Assembly (NCBI RefSeq): GCF_018219155.1
Contig: NZ_CP056123.1
Location: 2,055,505 to 2,119,504, forward strand
Origin: Moritella sp. 24
Lineage (GTDB): Bacteria > Pseudomonadota > Gammaproteobacteria > Enterobacterales > Moritellaceae
Reading direction: 5' to 3'
DNA length: 64,000 nucleotides
The notes beneath the pieces are model-generated. The model was not told the DNA's origin. It did not search any database and saw nothing but the letters and a program-made list of their open reading frames with translations. The position numbers were made by a program, and so were the translations under genes. This document shows positions 44,816-54,144 of this stretch, one piece after another; position 1 is the first letter of the stretch; every line of letters starts with the position of its first letter.

Positions 44816-45868
44816 CTAAAAAATAAAATTAACCATCAAGCTATATAATTGAGCATCGGTATCCCCATCAGCTGGATTAGAAATTAACTCACCATTACTG
44901 CCATTGTTTGCATCTGTATATTTCCATTCTGCATTTAATGACACCGTTGTCGTTAAGTCATAACGAACCCCGACTAAAAGCGAGTTATTTTTTTGGCTAT
45001 GGTGTGATTCGGCATAGGTTACATAGGGCGTGAATTTATCCATATTATAAGCCAAGCTTGTATACCAATTGAAATGCATCGTATCTATCAGCACCTCTGA
45101 AGTGAGAACTAATTGATCAAATGAATATTCAGCCCCTATCGTATAAATATTGATATTATCAGCAGGGTATTGCTGAGTACCTAGTGGCGTTGTTACATCG
45201 ACTGCGTATTTGAAGTGAGCGTAATTGAACATGATTCGATAATCAAACCCACTTAACTCAGTGTGTAAGCCTATCGTTTTTTCGACGTTAAAATCGTACA
45301 GCAATGCACCAATGTTAACTTCACTGTTACTTTCTATCCCAACATAAGGCGTGATGGTTAAATAACTCTCATCATTTACCTCAATATCCCAAGTGCCAGA
45401 AATACCATCGTAAGATGTAATCCCGAGAATGGAGTTATATACTTCTTGCGGAGGTCGCGCAGAGGTATATGCCTGTCCTACGTAATAATATTCAGAGCTT
45501 AAAAATAAAGGCAAGCGTAAGCGACCAACTTTCAAGTTCAAATCCGATACGTTGTAACCAAGGTATGCCCATTCTAAGACAGGTGATGACCATTCATCTT
45601 GAGGACGCTTAACAACTTGCACAGAAGCATTGAAATTATTTGTAAATCGAATATCGCCTTGTAAGCCAAAGGTCGTGTCACAATCGTAACAAGTCTCATC
45701 CGTTATTTCACGGTTTACATATAATGCAGTCGCATTATTAGATTTTGTTATCGAAGTTGAACCAAAGCCACTTAACGAAATGTCATCCGTAAGGTTAATT
45801 TTAGCATTTGCGCTGAATACGCTCATTGATAGTGTTGTAGCTATAAAGCAGGCTTGTGATGTATTCAT
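44816..45868 (-). CDS. Porin-like outer-membrane beta-barrel protein
   Basis: A signal peptide (about 1-22, ending SANA) precedes alternating amphipathic strands, and the chain ends in LYSLMVNFIF with terminal Phe, the typical outer-membrane insertion signal. It has a CYDC pair near residue 60. The barrel resembles general or substrate-specific porins without showing which. It starts 3 nt after the stop of the small binding-like protein, so both form an operon divergent from a hybrid histidine kinase. Confidence 0.78.
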   Translation of the reverse strand: MNTSQACFIATTLSMSVFSANAKINLTDDISLSGFGSTSITKSNNATALYVNREITDETCYDCDTTFGLQGDIRFTNNFNASVQVVKRPQDEWSSPVLEWAYLGYNVSDLNLKVGRLRLPLFLSSEYYYVGQAYTSARPPQEVYNSILGITSYDGISGTWDIEVNDESYLTITPYVGIESNSEVNIGALLYDFNVEKTIGLHTELSGFDYRIMFNYAHFKYAVDVTTPLGTQQYPADNINIYTIGAEYSFDQLVLTSEVLIDTMHFNWYTSLAYNMDKFTPYVTYAESHHSQKNNSLLVGVRYDLTTTVSLNAEWKYTDANNGSNGELISNPADGDTDAQLYSLMVNFIF

Positions 45869-45871
45869 GCT

Positions 45872-46351
45872 TTATTCCTCCGGAGTTAAAACGAATAAAA
45901 CATTAACATCTTCTGGTAAAGACTTTATCGTGGCGTATGCAATGCCATTTGGATTCTCTTCTAACCAATCGAGTATGGATGCAATATCATTATCTGATAT
46001 TGTCACAGGTAAGTTCCCTTTTCCTGAAAAGGCCAAACTTGCTCTATAACCATTCATTTGTGATAACGATTTCCCAAGTAAATCCTGGTAAAAATCGGCT
46101 TTGTCATTGGTGTCATCGGTTAAATCAACAAGGTTAATGTTTTTCTTGTTAATACGTTTAACCTTTCCTTTATAGATCATCCTTACCTTGCTTTTACTTA
46201 GCTCGGGAAAAGAGTTGTTTAATGAAAAGACTGCAAAACTCCGTCCCTCATCTTCCTTGATTTCTTCTTTAGCGAAGACAGAAAAAGAGATCGAGAGTGA
46301 AAAAGTGAGTAGTGTGACGCAAAAATTGCGTAAGTTTAATCCTTTAAACAT
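45872..46351 (-). CDS. Small periplasmic protein resembling part of a phosphate-binding (PstS-like) domain
   Basis: The 159-residue exported protein (signal peptide about 1-27, ending SVFA) has NSFPELSKSKVRMIYKGKVKRI, near in form to the region after the hinge of PBP-like domains, and ends SLPEDVNVLFVLTPEE. At this length it would cover only one lobe of a typical binding protein. Similar small proteins occur next to porins and sensor kinases in marine gammaproteobacteria. A sensing or delivery role for the neighbouring kinase and porin is inference. Confidence 0.65.
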   Translation of the reverse strand: MFKGLNLRNFCVTLLTFSLSISFSVFAKEEIKEDEGRSFAVFSLNNSFPELSKSKVRMIYKGKVKRINKKNINLVDLTDDTNDKADFYQDLLGKSLSQMNGYRASLAFSGKGNLPVTISDNDIASILDWLEENPNGIAYATIKSLPEDVNVLFVLTPEE

Positions 46352-46446
46352 GTTTACCTGCTAATTTCAATTCTGTTACCTATCATTTAAGTTAGTAAGA
46401 AAAAGACTAAATAACAAATTAATTTTCACATGGAAGTCAAAAACTT

Positions 46447-49134
46447 ATGCTTAATACGCTATCGATCAAAAAACGGCTAATAATATTATTATTATGCCCA
46501 TTATTGTTACTCACGTTGTTGATTGGCGATCGAGTCAGTGAGTCTATGTTTACATTAAATCAACTGAATAAGCTCAAATACAGGATTGAACTCCTTACTG
46601 AGTCATTGCATTTAAATTCATTGTTGCATAGCTTAAGAGTAAGCAAACTATCGAATGATTCCGTTATCGATAAAGAGGAACTCAGTGCATTCACGACATC
46701 GATTAATAAACTAAAGCAACTCGCGCCTTTAGCGTTACAAGATGGCAGCCTCGCTGTTGAGTTATTATCTGACCTTGAAGGTGTTGAAGATGAGCTCACT
46801 TACCTTGATGCAGTTGATGTGAATGATTGGTCTAGTTGGATATCTGATTCAACAAGCCAATTACTGCTTATATTAGAAAAAAACAAATTAGATATTAATG
46901 ACGAGACAATAGAAAGCAATATTGAGGTTTTATATCAACTCCAGTGGTTGTACTTTTGGGCAAATGAAGAGAACTGGTATATCAACCTGATTGTTCGTGA
47001 TGCTGGTGTGGATATAAAGTCTTTATTGCAGCCAATTGTTGAAAGGCAGCAACTTTTTATCGAACGCTTTATAACAATTAGCGCGGATAGCGATCAAATT
47101 TCATTATTACAGAGTACATTTTCTGATAAGGCATTTATCGATAGTTATGCATTACGTAACTTAATTCAAAACGACCACTTTAAAGCAACAGCAAGTGATT
47201 ATGATATTTCTGCGTTAGATAAACGTTTAGCCTTAATTAATCAGGTTGTCTCAAATGTAGGTGCAAACTTATCAATCAAGATTAAAACCAAAGTAGCTGA
47301 AGCTAAAATGCATGTTGTTGCCTTTTCCATTTTCATTACAGCATTACTCTTGTGTGCTTCTTACCTCGGTTGGATGTTAATACAACGTATTTTGGGAAAT
47401 TTGAAAGAAATTATTACAACACTGACGCATATTGAAAATACACATGACTATTCATTAAAAATCAAGATTGATGGTAACGATGAGTTTAGTGCGTTCGCAA
47501 AAATGTTAAATAAACTTATTGAGGAACGTTACACTAACGAAAGACAGATAATTAAAGCGAAGGAGTCAGCAGAACAAGCAAATGTCGCGAAGAGCTCATT
47601 CCTCGCTAATATGTCACATGAAATTAGAACACCGTTAAATGGCGTGATTGGCATGTCTAACATTTTGTCTAGCACCAAGTTAACACCGACACAGCAAGAC
47701 CATCTTGCGATCATCGAAAACTCGTCGCAAACCCTGCTTATATTAATTAATGATATTCTTGATTTTTCTAAAATTGAATCAGGGCACCTTGCTATCTCAC
47801 ATCATAACTGTAATTTGCGTGAAGTTATCTACGATACTGTCGCGATTGTGATTCCGAGTGCAGCAGCCAAAAATCTCGATCTCGTTGTTAATATAGCGGC
47901 TGATTTACCGAATGATTTATTACTTGATGAGCATAGGTTACGTCAGGTATTGATGAACTTATTGTCTAACGCGGTCAAGTTTACCGAGAGTGGCCAAGTC
48001 TGTATTACATTAAATTGTACAGTGCTTGAAGATAATCGATGTGAATTATACTTCTCCGTCGCAGACACAGGTACGGGCATTGAAGAAGATAAGCAGCAGA
48101 AAATATTTGAACCCTTTACTCAAGAAGATGGATCGATTACCCGTGAGTTTGGCGGAACAGGCCTTGGTTTAGCGATTAGTACGCAGTTGGTCGAGTTAAT
48201 GGGAGGGAAAATTGATATTACCTCAGAGAAAGGCAAAGGCAGTGATTTTTACTTTACTATATCAGCAGATTTTGTAATTGATACTCGGGTTCAACAAATT
48301 GTAGCTACCAACACCAAAGTAACCGTGATTGCGAATGAAATGGAGTTTAGTGATGAAATATGCGCAGAGCTATCGCGTAATAATATCTCTGATATAACGA
48401 CTGTGCCGTATATGCAAGATTTGTCGAGTCTGATTACGGTGAATAAGGGTGATGAGCACCTGATTATGTATTGTCAAAACAGTATTAATTTAACCTTAAA
48501 AGACATCGACCTTTTGAATAAACTAAGACTTAACAATACGTTTGTTTTGGTGCAGTCACATGCCGATGAGCAGTATGATTTTGATAATCGAATTGATGGC
48601 TTAATTACAATGCCATTGCTTGGTAATCGTTTATTAAAAACAATTAGTGCGGCATTAATCAATAAGAAAGAGTCACAACAGTCAGTGCAACAGAAGACGA
48701 CTATTGGTGAAAAACATGATCAAGCCGACATTGAGGCTCGCACGACAGTTAACCCTTTAATCCTTATTGTAGAAGATAATTTAATTAACCAAAAAGTAGC
48801 GACGCTATTATTGAAACAATGTGGTTACGACAGCCATATTGCCAATAATGGTGAGGAGGCTGTTACTCAAGTATCTTCGGGCGAGCACAAATATAAAGCG
48901 ATCTTGATGGATTGTATGATGCCGGTTATGGATGGTTTCACAGCGACAGAGCATATTAGAGAATGGGAAAAGACTTCTGCAACGCCACAAACGCCAATAA
49001 TTGCTTTAACGGCGAGTGTGCTTGATGCTGATATTCAACGTTGCTTCGATGTTGGGATGAATGACTATGTACCTAAACCGTTTAAGAAAGATGTGTTAAT
49101 CGAAAAAATAGAACGACTAGCCAGTGTTGCTTAA
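46447..49134 (+). CDS. Hybrid sensor histidine kinase with terminal receiver
   Basis: Two transmembrane helices (about 9-27 and 288-312) enclose a periplasmic sensor region. HAMP (about 312-365), HisKA with NMSHEIRTPLNGV (phospho-His391), HATPase (about 490-605; NLLSNAVKF, DTGTGI, GGTGLGLAI), a middle region (about 618-735) that looks like a receiver without an acceptor Asp, and a C-terminal receiver (about 770-890; phospho-acceptor Asp822 in LMDCMMPVMDG) follow. No Hpt domain is present, so phosphate must go to a separate Hpt protein. It is divergent from the porin and binding-like genes, whose product it may monitor. Confidence 0.9.
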   Translation: MLNTLSIKKRLIILLLCPLLLLTLLIGDRVSESMFTLNQLNKLKYRIELLTESLHLNSLLHSLRVSKLSNDSVIDKEELSAFTTSINKLKQLAPLALQDGSLAVELLSDLEGVEDELTYLDAVDVNDWSSWISDSTSQLLLILEKNKLDINDETIESNIEVLYQLQWLYFWANEENWYINLIVRDAGVDIKSLLQPIVERQQLFIERFITISADSDQISLLQSTFSDKAFIDSYALRNLIQNDHFKATASDYDISALDKRLALINQVVSNVGANLSIKIKTKVAEAKMHVVAFSIFITALLLCASYLGWMLIQRILGNLKEIITTLTHIENTHDYSLKIKIDGNDEFSAFAKMLNKLIEERYTNERQIIKAKESAEQANVAKSSFLANMSHEIRTPLNGVIGMSNILSSTKLTPTQQDHLAIIENSSQTLLILINDILDFSKIESGHLAISHHNCNLREVIYDTVAIVIPSAAAKNLDLVVNIAADLPNDLLLDEHRLRQVLMNLLSNAVKFTESGQVCITLNCTVLEDNRCELYFSVADTGTGIEEDKQQKIFEPFTQEDGSITREFGGTGLGLAISTQLVELMGGKIDITSEKGKGSDFYFTISADFVIDTRVQQIVATNTKVTVIANEMEFSDEICAELSRNNISDITTVPYMQDLSSLITVNKGDEHLIMYCQNSINLTLKDIDLLNKLRLNNTFVLVQSHADEQYDFDNRIDGLITMPLLGNRLLKTISAALINKKESQQSVQQKTTIGEKHDQADIEARTTVNPLILIVEDNLINQKVATLLLKQCGYDSHIANNGEEAVTQVSSGEHKYKAILMDCMMPVMDGFTATEHIREWEKTSATPQTPIIALTASVLDADIQRCFDVGMNDYVPKPFKKDVLIEKIERLASVA

Positions 49135-49141
49135 CACAATG

Positions 49142-49924
49142 TTAGGTTTCTTTTTTAGAGGATAAAAGTTGGGATTGCTGATTTATTAGTTCTTTTAAGT
49201 CAGCAATATCCTGCTTTAAATCCGTAATGTCATTCTGGAGTGTGTCCGCATTCGGAATTTGTTTTTGTTTCGCGTCTTCGCCACCGTCGACAAACCATGA
49301 TGAAATAAAACCGGTGAATGTACCGAATAGTCCTACACCAGCTGTCATTAATAATGCGGCAATGATACGACCGCCAGTTGTCACAGGGTAGTAGTCACCA
49401 TAACCGACAGTTGTGATTGTGACAAATGACCACCATAGCGCGTCTATGCCATTGTTAATATTACTTCCCACTTCACCTTGCTCTAATAATAAAATCCCGA
49501 TAGCGCCTAGCGTAACAAGTACAAATGATATTGCGGAAACTAAAGAGAATGTGGCTTTAAATCGATGTTCAAATATCATTTTGAACATGATTTTAGAGGA
49601 GCTAATATGTTTTATGGCTTTGAGTATTCTCGCAATACGAATAATTCGGATAAATTGGAGCTGCTCTACCATTGGAATACTGGAGAGCAAGTCAATCCAA
49701 CCCCATTTCATAAATTGTAATTTATTCTCTGCTTGGTAAAAGCGAATGACGAAGTCAGTAAAAAAGAATAAACAAATGATGTTATCCACACTCGTTAATA
49801 TTTCAACCACATTAGGTGAAAGTGTAAATATGAGTTGCATGAGTGATGAGGCTACAACATGGAGTGATAAGATCAGCATGAAGATTTGAAATGGATTAAC
49901 ATCGCTATTGTGGTTACTATTCAT
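49142..49924 (-). CDS. Voltage-gated-type potassium channel protein
   Basis: Six hydrophobic segments with an Arg-rich S4-like helix (FIRIIRIARILKAIKH), a pore with selectivity filter TITTVGYGDYYP, and a final inner helix identify a Kv-like channel, followed by a short coiled coil (LQNDITDLKQDIADLKELI). The ATG at 49924 is used; a TTG start at 49996 would add 24 residues and cannot be excluded because neither has a clear ribosome binding site. It is convergent with the hybrid kinase, with 7 nt between stop codons. Confidence 0.8.
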   Translation of the reverse strand: MNSNHNSDVNPFQIFMLILSLHVVASSLMQLIFTLSPNVVEILTSVDNIICLFFFTDFVIRFYQAENKLQFMKWGWIDLLSSIPMVEQLQFIRIIRIARILKAIKHISSSKIMFKMIFEHRFKATFSLVSAISFVLVTLGAIGILLLEQGEVGSNINNGIDALWWSFVTITTVGYGDYYPVTTGGRIIAALLMTAGVGLFGTFTGFISSWFVDGGEDAKQKQIPNADTLQNDITDLKQDIADLKELINQQSQLLSSKKET

Positions 49925-50030
49925 TGTTGTTTGCACAGGGTCGCAGCCTTCGTTTATTGATTTTGTTAATATAAACCTTAGTGTGTCGCAAAACAAAATA
50001 TTTTTCTTAAATCGTTAGTAGGTTATTTTT

Positions 50031-50354
50031 ATGTTTGTTGTTATTTTTTATGTTCCAAAAGAAAGTGTGGAAGAGGTTAAACAAGCCCTTTTCAATGTTG
50101 GCGCCGGAACGATAGGGGATTATGATAGTTGTGCTTGGCAATGTTTAGGCACGGGTCAGTTTAGACCTTTACTTGGTAGTCAGCCGCATATTGGGTCGTT
50201 AGATAAAATTGAGTTAGTCGATGAGTTTAGAGTCGAAATGGTTTGTACAGCAGGTAATATAAGGGCAGCAGTTAATGCGTTAATATCTGCACACCCTTAT
50301 GAAGAGCCAGCTTATCATATACTTCAAACACTAAGCATAGATGATTTACCTTAG
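50031..50354 (+). CDS. Small NIF3/YqfO-like domain protein
   Basis: The 107-residue protein corresponds to the PII/CutA-like domain inserted in NIF3-family proteins, with FYVPKESVEEVKQALFNVGAG, GQFRPLLGSQPHIG and the signature HPYEEPAYHI. Stand-alone versions are frequent in gammaproteobacteria and have no proven function; metal binding has been suggested for NIF3 relatives. Confidence 0.78.
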   Translation: MFVVIFYVPKESVEEVKQALFNVGAGTIGDYDSCAWQCLGTGQFRPLLGSQPHIGSLDKIELVDEFRVEMVCTAGNIRAAVNALISAHPYEEPAYHILQTLSIDDLP

Positions 50355-50371
50355 CTCTGTATTGTTCGTGG

Positions 50372-51109
50372 TCAGTTGTTAATTGCGCTGACTAGATCTG
50401 AAATTGTTTTGGCACAAGTGATAGAGATTAAATTATCGGCCTCTTGGTTTGACCCCATCTGAACCGCTGCATGTGGGTTCATCGCACTTTTCCTTGTCGT
50501 TTTGCCTGATAAGTGTAATTCTTTCGCGTGTGTTTGCGTTATTATTTGTTTTGCATTCTCGGGAGTAACACCTGCGCCAGGCATAATACTGATTCTATCG
50601 CCAGCTTGAGTGATTAATTCTTTTATCAGCTCACAGCCTTGGGCCGCACTTTCTTGCTGTCCCGATGTTAATAAACGATCACATCCTGCATTGATCAGGA
50701 TCTCTAACGCTTGCTTTGGCTCGTTGCATAAATCAAATGCACGATGGAAAGTGACCTCTAGATCGCGTGATGCTGCCATCAAACGCTTCAGTGTAACCTC
50801 ATCAATATCACCATCAGGTGTTAATGCACCAATAGCAACACCTTGAATACCAAGTAACTTCATAAATTTGATATCTGAAACCATGATGTCAACTTCGCGT
50901 TCACTATATACAAAGTCCCCAGCTCGTGGGCGAATGATAGTGACTAGGGGGATGGTTGCTAGATCAAGAGACTTTTGTACAAACCCTGCATTTGCGGTCA
51001 AACCGCCTAATGCTAACGCTGAACATAACTCAATACGGTCTGCGCCAGCTTGTTGCGCAGTCTCAAGTGACTCTATGTTATCTACACATACCTCTATTGT
51101 AATTGTCAT
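50372..51109 (-). CDS. cutC: CutC family protein (copper homeostasis)
   Basis: The 245-residue TIM-barrel protein shows IEVCVDNIESLETAQQAGADRIELCSALALGGLTAN, IRPRAGDFVYS and TFHRAFDLCNEP, all typical of CutC, and matches the family in length. A copper role was proposed in E. coli but is disputed. It is convergent with the NIF3-like gene. Confidence 0.92.
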   Translation of the reverse strand: MTITIEVCVDNIESLETAQQAGADRIELCSALALGGLTANAGFVQKSLDLATIPLVTIIRPRAGDFVYSEREVDIMVSDIKFMKLLGIQGVAIGALTPDGDIDEVTLKRLMAASRDLEVTFHRAFDLCNEPKQALEILINAGCDRLLTSGQQESAAQGCELIKELITQAGDRISIMPGAGVTPENAKQIITQTHAKELHLSGKTTRKSAMNPHAAVQMGSNQEADNLISITCAKTISDLVSAINN

Positions 51110-51170
51110 ATGTTTCTCTTTATCAAAAATAATAGGATAAGGATAGGCAGTTTTAGATTATATGAAAGGG

Positions 51171-51195
51171 TAAAAGGCGACTAAGGTCGCCTAGA
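51171..51195 (-). terminator. Terminator of the acyl-CoA synthetase operon
   Basis: AGGCGAC and GTCGCCT flank a TAAG loop; read on the minus strand the stem is followed by TTTTACCC just after the synthetase gene. Confidence 0.65.
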
Positions 51196-51229
51196 TCAAT
51201 GATTATGGCAAAAAATTATACGTTTACGA

Positions 51230-53041
51230 CTAGAAAGATAACTGTTTCTGTTCAATTGATACTATAGAGGTACTATCTAAAAGCGTATAACTGTTCTGAA
51301 GTGTATCTTTTATAAGAATAATTTCGTCAGAGGAATTAGGGTGATAGGATTCTTTTTTCAAATCTGTTTTCTTGTATTTGAACGTGCCTGTTATTTCTTG
51401 TTGGGCACGTAAACGTATGAATATAGGTTGCGCGTAGCTTGGTAGTGCCGCTGTTACATGCTTATAGAATTCAGATGCTGAAAATTCGAGAATAGGGCAG
51501 TTTAGAGTTAGCGCAACCATGCCTGCTCGACCATCATGATGGGGGAGTTCAACGCCATATGCGACGCTCTGATCAACCTGGTTAAAGTCATTTAGTTGGC
51601 CCTCGACTTGTGTTGTGGCGACATTTTCACCTTTCCATCTAAACGTATCACCTAACCTATCAACGAACGCGATATGTCTGAACCCTTGGTACCTAACCAG
51701 ATCACCTGTATCGAAATAACAATCGTCGTCTTTTAATACCGATTTGAATAGTTTTTTATTACTTTCTTTTTGATCGGTATAGCCATCAAAAGGTGAACGC
51801 TTGGTTATCTTTGTTAAGAGTAACCCTACGCCACCTGTTTTTACTTTGATCATTTTCCCTTGTTCATTATAAATGGGTTCATCATTATCAATATCATATT
51901 CAACAACAGTAAAGGCGAGGGGGGTTATTCCTGCTGTATGGGTTAAGTTCAATGCATTGGTGAATACGAGGTTACATTCACTTGCCCCGTAGAATTCATT
52001 AATATGTTCGATGCCAAAGCGTTGTTGAAATTCATCCCAAATTTCGGGGCGTAAGCCGTTACCAATAATTTTTTTAATGGCATGTTGCTTGTCGTTATCT
52101 TTTGGTGGCACGTTTAATAGGTAACGACATAGTTCGCCAATGTAGGTAAAGGCAGTGGCATTATGATCGCGTATTTCATTCCAAAATTGACTCGAGCTGA
52201 ATTTTTCAGATAGAGCAAGAGTTGCAGCGTTGCCAAATACAGCACTTAATGAAACGGTTAGTGCGTTATTATGATAAAGCGGCAATGCAAGATATAGCAC
52301 GTCGTCGGCAGTGAGGCGTAATGATGCCATTCCCATACCGGCCATTGATTTAAACCAACGGTGATGACTCATTTTTGCGGCTTTAGGAAGCCCTGTTGTA
52401 CCAGAAGTGAAAATATAAAAAGCAGAATGCTTAAGCTGTATTGTAGGTGTTGAATCTGGATTTAAGAGCGAATAATTTGAGACGAGTGTTGATAAATCTT
52501 CGAATTTAACTGGATTAACAGGTGTTTTTAAAGCTGGGATATAGAATATATGCTGTTGTAATACAGGAGATAGTTTCGGTTTTATATCATTAATAGTAGA
52601 TATATATAATTCATCTGCGATAAGTAATTTGGTATCTACAACAGCTAGGCTATGAGCGAGAATTGCGTTTTGTTGTGTTGTATTAATCATGCAAGCAATC
52701 GCACCTAGTTTCACCACGGCTAGGGCGATAATAATCGTTTCGGGGCGGTTATCTAGCATTATCGCGACTTTATCGTCATGACTGATACCTGATTCATGTA
52801 GAAAATGTGCATATTGATTGGCTTGCTGATTTAATTCTTCGTAGGTGTAACGCTGATCTTTAAACTGAATCGCGATGAGATCTGCATTTTTAACCGCTTG
52901 TTGTTCTAACAATAAACCTATCGACATAAAACGTTCTGGCTTTGCTTGCTGTAAATGCCACAGGCCTTTAATTATCGGCTTTGGTTTCTTTAATAAGTTA
53001 ATTGTATTTTTGAATAATTGTTTACCGTTTATAATAGTCAT
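51230..53041 (-). CDS. Long-chain acyl-CoA synthetase, FATP/FadD6-like
   Basis: The 603-residue AMP-forming enzyme shows the ATP signature YIFTSGTTGLPKAAKMSH (about 210), the adenylate-binding NEFYGASECN, and the FATP-type FDTGDLVRYQGF...VDRLGDTFRWKGENVATTQVE. It activates fatty acids to acyl-CoA. It begins 3 nt after the MaoC-like gene on the same strand and so forms an operon with it. Substrate length is unknown. Confidence 0.87.
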   Translation of the reverse strand: MTIINGKQLFKNTINLLKKPKPIIKGLWHLQQAKPERFMSIGLLLEQQAVKNADLIAIQFKDQRYTYEELNQQANQYAHFLHESGISHDDKVAIMLDNRPETIIIALAVVKLGAIACMINTTQQNAILAHSLAVVDTKLLIADELYISTINDIKPKLSPVLQQHIFYIPALKTPVNPVKFEDLSTLVSNYSLLNPDSTPTIQLKHSAFYIFTSGTTGLPKAAKMSHHRWFKSMAGMGMASLRLTADDVLYLALPLYHNNALTVSLSAVFGNAATLALSEKFSSSQFWNEIRDHNATAFTYIGELCRYLLNVPPKDNDKQHAIKKIIGNGLRPEIWDEFQQRFGIEHINEFYGASECNLVFTNALNLTHTAGITPLAFTVVEYDIDNDEPIYNEQGKMIKVKTGGVGLLLTKITKRSPFDGYTDQKESNKKLFKSVLKDDDCYFDTGDLVRYQGFRHIAFVDRLGDTFRWKGENVATTQVEGQLNDFNQVDQSVAYGVELPHHDGRAGMVALTLNCPILEFSASEFYKHVTAALPSYAQPIFIRLRAQQEITGTFKYKKTDLKKESYHPNSSDEIILIKDTLQNSYTLLDSTSIVSIEQKQLSF

Positions 53042-53044
53042 AAG

Positions 53045-53962
53045 TTAATTCATTCTATTAATGAGAGGGAGTATGACACCGGATAGATGGGTCATGCGTT
53101 TTTCTGAATTGATTAATTTAAATGTGCTGTTTTGCGGTGATAATGCGGCGTTCAAAGAAACTTCACCAGGTAAAAAAATAGCATTGTTAAATTGAACATC
53201 AATGCTAATTCTTTGGATATCAATGACATTTTCTAAGTTGGCAAGGACGTGAGCTTTAGCAAACATACCGTGTAATATGGAAGACTTAAACCCCATTAAT
53301 TTTGCTGGAATATAATGCAGATGGATCGGGTTTATATCTCTAGAAATATAAGCGTATCTAAGCGCATTAAATTTAGAGAACGTAAAGGGAGGCATGATTT
53401 CTATCATTTGTTCATCATGGCTCGAGAAGGCTGTATTAGAGTTATGAGAGTTATCGAGATATTGCTTTTTCTGACATTTATGTAAAAAGGTTGCGGTACA
53501 CTCCCACATTAATTTTTTATCTTCAAAAATATCAATATGAACTTGGATGAATCGACCTCGGTTAGAAGTGTGGTCCTGTTTAACCCGACATGTCACTGTC
53601 AATATGGCATTTTGTTTAATCGGGTAATGTTGAATTATTTGGTTTTTATAATGGATTAATCCGAGTATTGAAACGGGAAATTTTGTTGAGGTCATCAGTT
53701 TCATTAACAGTGGAAATGCGATAACGAATGGGTAGGTAATAGGTAGGTAGCCTGTATGATTGAAACCACAGCATTTAATGTATTGTTGTAAATGGCGTAA
53801 ATTTATTGATAACGCGTTGATACAGTATTGCTCAGAAATCAGGTTGTTTATCCTAGGTTTTATGATGGCTTTAATGACGGCATGACAGAGTGCTTTTATA
53901 TATAAAGGCATAATAAAAGGTGACTTGCTTACGTGCGTTGTTTGGACAATATTCATCTTCAA
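53045..53962 (-). CDS. MaoC-like acyl dehydratase (double hot-dog, HtdX type)
   Basis: The second half of this 305-residue protein carries SRDINPIHLHYIPAKLMGF followed by ILHGMFAKAHVL, the hydratase-2 motif with its Asp-x-N-P-x-H catalytic pair; the first half is a degenerate hot-dog fold, as in the double-fold HtdX and MFE-2 type enzymes. It would hydrate or dehydrate enoyl/3-hydroxyacyl thioesters of the R form. Together with the FabG4-like reductase and the thiolase nearby it completes three of the steps of fatty acyl elongation or breakdown. Confidence 0.82.
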   Translation of the reverse strand: MKMNIVQTTHVSKSPFIMPLYIKALCHAVIKAIIKPRINNLISEQYCINALSINLRHLQQYIKCCGFNHTGYLPITYPFVIAFPLLMKLMTSTKFPVSILGLIHYKNQIIQHYPIKQNAILTVTCRVKQDHTSNRGRFIQVHIDIFEDKKLMWECTATFLHKCQKKQYLDNSHNSNTAFSSHDEQMIEIMPPFTFSKFNALRYAYISRDINPIHLHYIPAKLMGFKSSILHGMFAKAHVLANLENVIDIQRISIDVQFNNAIFLPGEVSLNAALSPQNSTFKLINSEKRMTHLSGVILPLINRMN

Positions 53963-54144
53963 TAAATCGTGTAATAATATGTAGCAATTATGTTAAACTC
54001 TTTACTTGAAAGTTAAATTGGCGAATGAGTAATCGCTTTATGGCAGCTGGGTCAAATACTTCAGCTAAACTGTGTTACTCAATCGTTTGATAGTGTTAAA
54101 GTGAATATCTGAAATAAAGATGTAAATTAATAAGTGGAATAATT

